5,695 nucleotides of DNA from the NCBI GenBank assembly GCA_965655865.1, contig CBFHJJ010000038.1:1-5695 (forward strand), in the 5' to 3' direction. This document shows, piece by piece, positions 1-5,320 of this stretch; position 1 is the stretch's first letter, and each line of letters opens with the position of its first letter. The notes beneath the pieces were generated by a model. That model had not been told where the DNA came from. It did no database searches and was given only the letters and a program-made list of their open reading frames with translations. The DNA is from MAG-121220-bin8 sp965655865 (GTDB lineage: Bacteria > Bacteroidota > Bacteroidia > Flavobacteriales > Flavobacteriaceae). The position numbers and the translations under genes are program-made.

Positions 1-1
1 A

Positions 2-190
2 ATGCTGTGGAGACTTTTTCAAATTCCAGTATTTAATGAAAAAGGAGTTCAGCAGAATTGGATGGATTTCGGAATTTCAACAGGAATTGATCCCCAGCTA
101 ATATCTCTAATTTGGGCACTATTTTACACCTTTATTATTTACTTAGTTGTAAATGTGATGTACAAAAGAAAAATATTTGTAAAAATTTAA
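2..190 (+). CDS. NagX/HGSNAT-like membrane acyltransferase, C-terminal fragment
   Basis: Only the last 62 codons are inside the window; the gene begins upstream and the first Met visible is probably internal. Residues 33-53 are strongly hydrophobic and form one transmembrane helix, followed by a short basic tail ending YKRKIFVKI (residues 54-62). A final helix followed by a Y-K/R-K-K/R-IFIKV-like end, preceded by a loop with W and a P-x-x-x-SL-x-WAL-like entry, resembles the C terminus of Bacteroidota proteins of the heparan-alpha-glucosaminide N-acetyltransferase-like family (DUF5009, NagX type). These are multi-pass inner-membrane proteins thought to acetylate amino sugars, often in GlcNAc use. 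The family call is from recognition of this tail alone, so it is moderate; another polytopic membrane protein is possible. The TAA stop overlaps the stop of the convergent gene by 4 bases (TTAA, 187-190). Confidence 0.6.
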   Translation: MLWRLFQIPVFNEKGVQQNWMDFGISTGIDPQLISLIWALFYTFIIYLVVNVMYKRKIFVKI

Positions 191-648
191 TTAGAATATG
201 GTAATGAGGAGTGATGTAAATTAATACGAAGATCTTGATTAGAGTCTAAAAAATATCCGAAAGTATACTCTACTTTAACTACATTTCCGTTAGGCTCAGT
301 AAAAAAATAATTTCCCATTGCTGTAGCGGATTTTTTATTTAAAATCACTGAAGCGTTTTCAAATCTAACATTTGTCCAGGGTTGTAAAGCAAATCCTTTA
401 TCCTCAGAAAAATCGCTGTTTTCGCCAATAAAATATGACTTTGCTCCTTCAAAAGTTAAACGGAATTGATTGTCTTTAGCTTTAGTAGGCTTGAAAAGAA
501 CAGTCCCGTTTTGATATCCATATAGTCTATTAATTAGACTTTCTGCTTCATTATTACAAGCTTCTTTGTTTGATTTTAAACTGCCTAGTTTAACTAAACT
601 GTCTCCCCACTCTTTTTGAACATTTTCAATATTGTCTAACGTTATCAT
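187..648 (-). CDS. Iota-class carbonic anhydrase-like protein (COG4337 type), leaderless
   Basis: A 153-residue protein resembling the COG4337 iota-carbonic anhydrases, which fold like the CaMKII association domain (NTF2-like) and hydrate CO2 to bicarbonate, some without a metal. Hallmarks (numbered from the ATG at 648): W14-G15, VLFKPT 50-55, SYFIG 71-75, KGFALQPW 84-91, VRFENA 94-99, AMGNYFF 110-116, KVEYTFGY 125-132 and the terminal HHSSLPY 145-151. The HHSS end is the family signature and includes a Ser reported at the active site. There is no signal peptide, so it should be cytoplasmic, unlike several studied members. The frame is open seven codons further to a TTG at 669, but that TTG lies inside a TAAATTTG promoter box, so the ATG is chosen. 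Members are sometimes labelled phosphoribosyl-AMP cyclohydrolase; I see no support for that. Enzyme activity is inferred from the family. It is monocistronic and divergent from the esterase. Confidence 0.8.
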   Translation of the reverse strand: MITLDNIENVQKEWGDSLVKLGSLKSNKEACNNEAESLINRLYGYQNGTVLFKPTKAKDNQFRLTFEGAKSYFIGENSDFSEDKGFALQPWTNVRFENASVILNKKSATAMGNYFFTEPNGNVVKVEYTFGYFLDSNQDLRINLHHSSLPYSN

Positions 649-666
649 TGTGTAAAATTTAATATT

Positions 667-674
667 CAAATTTA
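667..674 (-). promoter_or_regulatory. Candidate -7 box for the iota-carbonic anhydrase-like gene
   Basis: Read on the minus strand this is TAAATTTG, an exact match to the Bacteroidota -7 consensus TAnnTTTG, ending 18 bases before the ATG at 648. Transcription would begin only about a dozen bases before that ATG. The -33 element is weak: only TATG about 23 bases upstream, with no proper TTTG. The box is common by chance in A+T-rich DNA, so this is suggestive only. Confidence 0.35.
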
Positions 675-678
675 ATTA

Positions 679-707
679 TTTGCTTTTTAATTAATATCAT
701 AGATTTA
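679..707 (+). promoter_or_regulatory. Candidate promoter of the esterase-DinB operon
   Basis: TTTG at 679-682, a 17-base spacer, then TAGATTTA at 700-707 fit the Bacteroidota pattern TTTG-N17-23-TAnnTTTG with one mismatch (final A for G). The ATG follows at 725, giving a leader of roughly a dozen bases with no Shine-Dalgarno sequence. It lies back to back with the candidate minus-strand box at 667-674, so the two divergent promoters would almost touch. Confidence 0.45.
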
Positions 708-724
708 CAATTAAAATAATTTAT

Positions 725-1375
725 ATGTCTAAAAACTACTTGGATGTAACCAAAAGAGCAAAGTACTATCAAATTGGAAATGCAAACTCTTCGATTAAAA
801 AAGTTTGGATTGTTTTTCACGGATATGCAATGCTAAGCGAGTTTTTTATAAAAAAATTCAATGTTCTTGACGATGGGGAAACATTAATTATTGCGCCCGA
901 GGCATTGAACAGGTTTTATATTACAGAAAATTTTAGTCGAGTTGGGGCGAGCTGGATGACAAAAGAAGATAGAGAAAACGATATCATTGAAAACAATAGA
1001 TATATTGAATCTCTTTACCAAAACATAATTAATCAAATTGGACATTCTAACTTCGACTTGAACATTTTAGGGTTTTCTCAAGGCAGTCCAACTGCATGTC
1101 GTTGGATTTTCTCTTCAAATTTAAAAGTAAAAAATCTGCTTATTTGGGCTGGAGATATTCCAAAAGACACGTTGATTGAACAAAATAAATCAAAATGGGA
1201 TTCGTTCAATACTTACTTAGTAATGGGTGAAAAAGATCAATTAATAACCAAAGAGCTGAGTCTTAAATTTCAAAAAGTTATTTCTGATTACAAATTAGAT
1301 TACAAACTTGTTAAATACGATGGTGATCACAGAATCTTTCCAGACGTATTAAAAAATATTTCAGATAATTTTTAA
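725..1375 (+). CDS. Alpha/beta hydrolase, predicted carboxylesterase (COG0400-like)
   Basis: A 216-residue single-domain serine hydrolase, the normal size for the phospholipase/carboxylesterase (COG0400) family, which cleaves short carboxylic or lysophospholipid esters. The core strand VWIVFHGY (27-34) carries the HG oxyanion motif at 32-33. The nucleophile elbow is GFSQG, with Ser118. The acid is likely Asp171 in GEKDQ, and the base His202 in YDGDH, both in the expected order. There is no signal peptide, so it should be cytoplasmic. It is the first gene of an operon: its TAA is one base before the ATG of the DinB-fold gene, so the two are probably translationally coupled. The start at 725 has no Shine-Dalgarno sequence but lies just after a plausible promoter. 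The substrate cannot be read from sequence. Confidence 0.85.
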   Translation: MSKNYLDVTKRAKYYQIGNANSSIKKVWIVFHGYAMLSEFFIKKFNVLDDGETLIIAPEALNRFYITENFSRVGASWMTKEDRENDIIENNRYIESLYQNIINQIGHSNFDLNILGFSQGSPTACRWIFSSNLKVKNLLIWAGDIPKDTLIEQNKSKWDSFNTYLVMGEKDQLITKELSLKFQKVISDYKLDYKLVKYDGDHRIFPDVLKNISDNF

Positions 1376-1376
1376 G

Positions 1377-1898
1377 ATGACCAACCTTGATAAACTAACA
1401 AATCTAGATGATGACACTTTCAAGTTTTTTAAAAAACTTGAAAGCCAGCCTAAAAACAGTTTGTCTTTTTCTAAAGACAAGTGGTCCGTTTTACAAATTC
1501 TTTATCATGTATGGCTTGCCGAAGTTTCATCCGAAAAATACATTAGAACCAAAATTCAATATCCTGAAACAATTATAAAAACACCTATTTCAGCATATAT
1601 TAGAGCTTTTCTAACTAAATATTTTCTTTTGTTGGGAATTTCAATTAATGCTCCAAAGCATACTACTAGATTTCCTGAAAAAATTTCTTTAAAAAAGCTT
1701 CAAGAAAATTGGATAAACTCAAGGGCCTCATTCTCAAAACTTATTTTAGAACTTGATCAAAAAAAACTTTCAAATAAAGCTGTTTTCAAGCATCCTATCA
1801 TGGGGCGAATAAACCTATCGCTAACTTTATATTTTTTTAAGCTACATTTCAATCACCATCAAAAACAAATAAACAAAAGAATAAACTCTTCTACTTAG
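1377..1898 (+). CDS. DinB-fold protein (DinB_2-like putative metal-dependent enzyme)
   Basis: A 173-residue, mostly helical protein. The segment DKWSVLQILYH (34-44) matches the K-W-S-x-x-x-x-x-x-H helix start of DinB_2 proteins, and the last helix gives His157-x3-His161 (H-F-N-H-H, with His160 between). His44, His157 and His161 would form the three-His metal site of the DinB/YfiT fold. Members include thiol-dependent (for example bacillithiol) transferases and many of unknown role; the family name does not mean a DNA-damage polymerase. There is no leader, so it is presumably cytosolic. It follows the esterase by one base and should be expressed with it. Codons 14-23 contain a perfect 28-bp palindrome. 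Its TAG overlaps the stop of the convergent M28 peptidase gene by 8 bases. The fold call is fairly sure; the reaction is unknown. Confidence 0.7.
   Translation: MTNLDKLTNLDDDTFKFFKKLESQPKNSLSFSKDKWSVLQILYHVWLAEVSSEKYIRTKIQYPETIIKTPISAYIRAFLTKYFLLLGISINAPKHTTRFPEKISLKKLQENWINSRASFSKLILELDQKKLSNKAVFKHPIMGRINLSLTLYFFKLHFNHHQKQINKRINSST
1417..1444. repeat. Perfect 28-bp palindrome inside the DinB-fold gene
   Basis: The left arm CTTTCAAGTTTTTT (1417-1430) is followed without a spacer by its exact reverse complement AAAAAACTTGAAAG (1431-1444). The next outward pair (A1416/C1445) does not match, so the symmetry ends there. It starts 40 bases after the DinB start codon and encodes residues TFKFFKKLES in part. 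In RNA it could form a 12-bp stem with a UUAA loop; in DNA a cruciform or dimer-protein site. No T-tract follows it, so it is not a classical terminator. Confidence 0.9.
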
Positions 1899-3450
1899 AT
1901 GAAGTTCCGTCTCGATTTGGCTTTCTTACTGATGGCCACCCTCTAGATTTCATCATTTTACCAGTCCTTCGGTTTCGAACTTTTTCAGGCATTACTCTTT
2001 TTTCTCTAGACGCTGTATCTGGATCCTCACTTGCTTTATAAGCAAGTATTGCGGTTAAAATGACATTGTTTTTTAAATCCTCAAAGACAATTTTATCGTG
2101 AGTATCTAGATTTGTATGCCATGTATAATTAAAATACGACCAGTCAAGGGCGCTTAAATTAAATGCTGGAACACCTGCAGCCACAAACGAAGCGTGATCA
2201 GTTCCGCCGCCACCAGGATTTCCTGGAAAGTCTGTTTTAATATGCTTTTTAACGTTTTGAGGAACTTCAGAAAGCCAATCTGAAACATATTCATATGAAT
2301 TTAAAAATCCTTGACCATTTATATTAACTACTCTTCCCGTTCCGTTATCTTGATTAAAGACTGCTTGAGTGTTTTCAATTATTTTTGGAAAATCTTCAAC
2401 AAAAGCTCTTGATCCGTTTAAGCCTTGCTCCTCACTTCCCCAATGACCTACCATAATAGTTCTTTTTGGATTTGGATAAATTTTCTTTAGAATTCTCATC
2501 GCTTCCATCATAACAAGCGATCCGGTTCCATTATCAGTTGTTCCTTGTCCTCCGTCCCATGAGTCAAAATGCGCAGAAAGAATTACATACTCTTCTGGTT
2601 TTTCAACCCCTTTTATTTGTGCAATTGTATTGAACGTCGGCATCTCTCCAAGCTCTTTAGATGTTGATACGATCTTTACTTTAGGAGTTGTTCCGTTTTC
2701 AACCATTCTGTAAAGCATTGTATAATCTTCAAGATTTAAATCAACATTAGGTATTTTTTCTGTTCTAGCGCTAAAAACTTTATTTGCGCCAAAAGCTTTA
2801 GACCAATAACTAGAGATTAAGCCTACTGCTCCTGCATCTTCAAAAGCTTGGTTAATGTCTCTATATCCATAGCCTGTTTTTCTTAAATTTGAGAACCATT
2901 TATCAGACATTTTATCACGATCTTCTTTCAATTTTTCAAATGATTCAGGTGTCGCATATTCTTCCCATTGGTAATCAGGTCTTCCTGTTATTTGATTTTG
3001 ACTAACTAAAACAAATTTACCTTTTATAGTTTTTAACCATGTCTCAAATTCTGCCTTATCATTGATTTCTGGAACTTTTACTACATCAGCTGTAACACCT
3101 CTTTTTGATGTTGAAGGACTCCAGGCTAATTGTCTTCCTGCAAGAGTTCTTATTCTTGGTTCTAACATGTCAACATGTGTAATTCCTCTTTCCCATCCTC
3201 TCCAGACACCCCACTGATGAAGTCTAGCTGTCATTCCCCATGTTTCATACTTTGCTTTAGCCCAATCATGAGCATTTTTCATTTGTGGAGTTCCCACTAG
3301 TCTAGGGCCAATTAAGTCAAAAAGTTCGTGTGCCAAGACTTCGAGTTGAGAGTTTTCTGTAGCTTCTTCAACTATTTTGTCTACAGTTTCAGATTGAGAA
3401 TAAGAAAGTATAGAAAATGATAGTAAAAGGAATGAGAATAATTTTTTCAT
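1891..3450 (-). CDS. Secreted M28 family zinc aminopeptidase/carboxypeptidase-like protein
   Basis: A 519-residue exported peptidase. Residues 1-19 are a Sec signal peptide (MKKLFSFLLL then SFSILSYSQ). Residues about 130-270 look like the PA-type insert seen in many M28 proteins (GKFVLVS 144-150; AGAVGLISS 206-214). The catalytic domain has all co-catalytic zinc motifs in order: SAHFDSW with His294, TTDNGTG with bridging Asp306, SEEQG with Glu340 (general base) and Glu341, NQDNG with Asp368, and WHT with His445. It should release amino acids or dipeptides outside the cytoplasm. The frame is open 30 codons further upstream, but Met at 3450 puts the signal peptide at the N terminus and leaves room for promoters. 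The last 38 residues are rich in Lys/Arg (14 basic, 3 acidic) and do not resemble a type IX secretion domain. The gene is monocistronic and its stop overlaps the DinB gene. Confidence 0.92.
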   Translation of the reverse strand: MKKLFSFLLLSFSILSYSQSETVDKIVEEATENSQLEVLAHELFDLIGPRLVGTPQMKNAHDWAKAKYETWGMTARLHQWGVWRGWERGITHVDMLEPRIRTLAGRQLAWSPSTSKRGVTADVVKVPEINDKAEFETWLKTIKGKFVLVSQNQITGRPDYQWEEYATPESFEKLKEDRDKMSDKWFSNLRKTGYGYRDINQAFEDAGAVGLISSYWSKAFGANKVFSARTEKIPNVDLNLEDYTMLYRMVENGTTPKVKIVSTSKELGEMPTFNTIAQIKGVEKPEEYVILSAHFDSWDGGQGTTDNGTGSLVMMEAMRILKKIYPNPKRTIMVGHWGSEEQGLNGSRAFVEDFPKIIENTQAVFNQDNGTGRVVNINGQGFLNSYEYVSDWLSEVPQNVKKHIKTDFPGNPGGGGTDHASFVAAGVPAFNLSALDWSYFNYTWHTNLDTHDKIVFEDLKNNVILTAILAYKASEDPDTASREKRVMPEKVRNRRTGKMMKSRGWPSVRKPNRDGTSSK

Positions 3451-3469
3451 TTTTAAATGTTTTAATAAA

Positions 3470-3486
3470 TAAGATCTTAAATTTAA
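3470..3486. promoter_or_regulatory. Overlapping palindromes in the M28/hydrolase divergent gap
   Basis: The 54-base gap between the divergent starts (3450 and 3505) has two overlapping perfect 10-bp palindromes: TAAGATCTTA (3470-3479) and TTAAATTTAA (3477-3486). The core TAAATTTA (3478-3485) reads the same on both strands and is one mismatch from the Bacteroidota -7 box TAnnTTTG, so it could serve both directions. It ends 19 bases before the GTG at 3505 and begins 27 bases before the ATG at 3450. A direct repeat TTTAATAAA (3461-3469 and 3482-3490) has a 21-base period. No good -33 element is visible in either direction, so function is a guess. Confidence 0.3.
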
Positions 3487-3504
3487 TAAAATTAAAATTA
3501 CTAA

Positions 3505-4356
3505 GTGAAGATTGATAAAAATATAATAATACCTGAACATGGCTCAAAATCAATTTTAGCAGATTTTTTTTACAACCCTATTTGCAAGAAAATGCCTGTG
3601 ATTATCTTTTGTCACGGATATAAAGGATATAAAGATTGGGGATGTTGGAATTTAGTCGGAACAGAGTTCGCTCTTAACAATTTTTTTTTCATAAAGTTTA
3701 ACTTTTCTCATAATGGAGGAACTGTCCAAAATCCAATAGATTTTCCAGATTTAAATGCTTTTGGAAATAATAATTTTACACACGAATTAAACGATATTGA
3801 TAGGGTAATTTCTTTTGTTTCAACAAATAAAATTATTTCTAAAAATATAGATCTGAATAATATTTTTTTAATAGGGCACAGTCGGGGCGGAGGAGTTTGT
3901 GCAATAAAGGCTTCAGAAAATAAATACATTAAAGGGCTAATTACTTGGGCGGGTGTGAGTAATTTTAAAATTCGATTTAATGAAGAGTCAGATGAGTTTT
4001 TAAAATGGGAAGAAAGTGGCGTAAAATATGTTGAAAATAAAAGAACAAAACAGCAAATGCCTCATTTTTTTCAATTTTATCTTGATTTCAAAAAAAACGA
4101 AGAACGTTTTAATATAAAAACTGCCGTTAAAAATCTTAAAATTCCTTTTCTAGTAATACACGGGGATAACGACAGCTCTGTGCTTCCTTTTGAAGGAGAT
4201 GATTTACACTCATGGAACAAAAACAGCAAGTTTTTTAGTGTAATAAACGGAAATCATACTTTTTCTTCAAAACATCCATGGGAGGAGAAAAAGCTTCCAA
4301 AAGAATTAAAATCAGTAACTGAAACCTCTATTGATTTTATAAAAAGTTGTGTTTAG
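3505..4356 (+). CDS. Alpha/beta hydrolase (dienelactone hydrolase/prolyl-oligopeptidase-like), GTG start
   Basis: A 283-residue serine hydrolase without signal peptide. It has the HG oxyanion strand VIIFCHGYKGYKDWG (32-46), the conserved run FNFSHNGGT (65-73), the nucleophile elbow GHSRGG with Ser126, an acid in HGDND (likely Asp223) and a base His251 in NGNHTF. The order and spacing are those of a complete alpha/beta hydrolase fold with a short cap around 155-205. Flavobacterial homologues as I recall them begin with a similar KxxxNIIIxxxHG segment, which supports the GTG at 3505; no in-frame ATG occurs before Met30, which would remove the first strand. It probably cleaves an ester, lactone or peptide bond in the cytoplasm; the substrate is unknown. 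The coding sequence contains T tracts of 8, 9 and 7 bases (3564-3571, 3681-3689, 3863-3869). Its TAG overlaps the stop of the convergent sugar isomerase-like gene by 4 bases. Confidence 0.82.
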   Translation: MKIDKNIIIPEHGSKSILADFFYNPICKKMPVIIFCHGYKGYKDWGCWNLVGTEFALNNFFFIKFNFSHNGGTVQNPIDFPDLNAFGNNNFTHELNDIDRVISFVSTNKIISKNIDLNNIFLIGHSRGGGVCAIKASENKYIKGLITWAGVSNFKIRFNEESDEFLKWEESGVKYVENKRTKQQMPHFFQFYLDFKKNEERFNIKTAVKNLKIPFLVIHGDNDSSVLPFEGDDLHSWNKNSKFFSVINGNHTFSSKHPWEEKKLPKELKSVTETSIDFIKSCV

Positions 4357-5219
4357 ATTTTCAAAGAGGACATATACTGAAAATTATCTTTAGCGGATTC
4401 CAGTTGAGATGTTCCTGTGTAAGCTTCTTGCTCAACAATAAAATTTTTAAGCCCTTTTTCTTTCCCGTAAGCTAATATTTTAGAAAAATCAATTGATCCT
4501 TTTCCAAGTGTACAGGATTCATACGTGTCTTCTGAAAGTGACATATAATCTTTAACATGACAATAAGTGAACCTGCCTGGATGTTTGTCAAACCATTCTA
4601 TTGGATCTTGTCCAGCAGCAACTACCCAATAAATATCCATTTCAAAATCTACTAAATCTTTGTTTGTATTATCCATTAATATATCTTGAAAAAAAACACC
4701 TTCAGTTTCTTTAAATGAGTAAGCGTGATTGTGATAAGCAAATTTAATTCCGTGATCCTTTGCTATTTGACCACACTTATTAAATGTTTCAGCAAGAGAT
4801 TTAAACCCTTTAATAGAAAGATCGTCTCCAGCCCAAGGACAAATTAAGTATTCTACTCCAATTTCTGAAGCTTGAGCACATTTTAACTTAAAACTTGAAA
4901 GATTATTTGTGTCTCCGCAATGACTAGAAATCATTGACAGGCCTAAACTGTCTAAATAGTCTTTAAACTCTAAATTGGTCATTCCCCAAAAAAGACCAAG
5001 ATCTCCTTCATAGCCCTCAACAAATTTATAGCCATAAGAGGCTACTTTAGCTAAAGTTTCTTTAGGGTCTTTGATCATTTCATCTCTTAATGAATATAAT
5101 TGTATACCTACTCTATTAATTTCTTTGACAGAGTTTAAAGTACAGGAAGTAATTGACATAGGGGCTAATATAGTTGTGGTTAATAATGAACTTTTTAAGA
5201 CAAACTCTCTTCTTTTCAT
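4353..5219 (-). CDS. Sugar phosphate isomerase/epimerase-like TIM-barrel lipoprotein
   Basis: A 288-residue protein of the xylose isomerase-like TIM-barrel (AP_endonuc_2) superfamily, whose members isomerize or epimerize sugars and inositols using a divalent metal. Barrel motifs: VGIQLYSLRDE (37-47), YKFVEGYEG (64-72), ISSHCG (97-102), FAYHNHAY (160-167), VDFEMDIYWV (190-199), YCHVKDY (219-225) and FIVEQE (260-265). Likely metal ligands by position in the family are a Glu after the 64-72 strand or His163/165, Asp195, His221 and Glu263 or Glu265; exact choice needs a structure alignment. The N terminus has a twin-arginine pattern (KRREFVLK, 2-9), a hydrophobic stretch and a lipobox ITSC with Cys26, suggesting Tat export and lipid anchoring, common in Bacteroidota members. 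The leader fixes the start at 5219. It is monocistronic; no clear promoter box was found before it. Substrate unknown. Confidence 0.85.
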   Translation of the reverse strand: MKRREFVLKSSLLTTTILAPMSITSCTLNSVKEINRVGIQLYSLRDEMIKDPKETLAKVASYGYKFVEGYEGDLGLFWGMTNLEFKDYLDSLGLSMISSHCGDTNNLSSFKLKCAQASEIGVEYLICPWAGDDLSIKGFKSLAETFNKCGQIAKDHGIKFAYHNHAYSFKETEGVFFQDILMDNTNKDLVDFEMDIYWVVAAGQDPIEWFDKHPGRFTYCHVKDYMSLSEDTYESCTLGKGSIDFSKILAYGKEKGLKNFIVEQEAYTGTSQLESAKDNFQYMSSLKI

Positions 5220-5264
5220 GCTTTTAGTTGTTGAATTATTTAGGGTTTAAAATAGGTAAAATGA

Positions 5265-5295
5265 TTGAATCTATAAAATTACTATCATATGTTTT
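5265..5295 (+). promoter_or_regulatory. Candidate promoter of the NTF2-like lipoprotein gene
   Basis: TTG (5265-5267), a 20-base spacer and TATGTTTT (5288-5295) approximate the Bacteroidota TTTG-N-TAnnTTTG promoter with one mismatch in the -7 box. Transcription would start near 5302, leaving a leader of about 20 bases that contains a run of nine A (5308-5316) just before the ATG at 5321. TACCTTTA at 5298-5305 is an alternative -7 box but has no TTG at a proper distance. The leader has no Shine-Dalgarno sequence. Confidence 0.35.
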
Positions 5296-5320
5296 ATTAC
5301 CTTTAATAAAAAAAAATATT

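Noticed and set aside
187..648. Annotation as phosphoribosyl-AMP cyclohydrolase (histidine synthesis).
   Set aside because: None of the HisI metal-binding Cys/Asp motifs are present; the segments match COG4337 instead, so this common label is a transferred error.
1759..1766. A8 tracts at 1759, 4090 and 4689 as possible phase-variation switches.
   Set aside because: Runs of eight A are expected in Lys-rich genes of A+T-rich genomes, and no frame is broken at them.
1377..1898. DNA-damage role for the DinB-fold gene.
   Set aside because: The fold name comes from a Bacillus damage-inducible gene; the protein is unrelated to DNA polymerase IV and nothing in the context points to repair.
3165..3178. 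ACATGT repeated twice with a 2-base spacer.
   Set aside because: It is inside the M28 coding region, encodes ordinary residues (THVDM), and is too short to stand out.
3451..3540. A 30-codon N-terminal extension of the M28 peptidase frame.
   Set aside because: It places a second hydrophobic stretch before a clear signal peptide, overlaps the divergent hydrolase gene, and removes the only promoter space; the Met at 3450 begins a standard signal peptide.
3708..3929. A 73-codon minus-strand open frame.
   Set aside because: It lies wholly inside the alpha/beta hydrolase gene, antisense to its catalytic Ser region, with no recognisable domain; a shadow frame.
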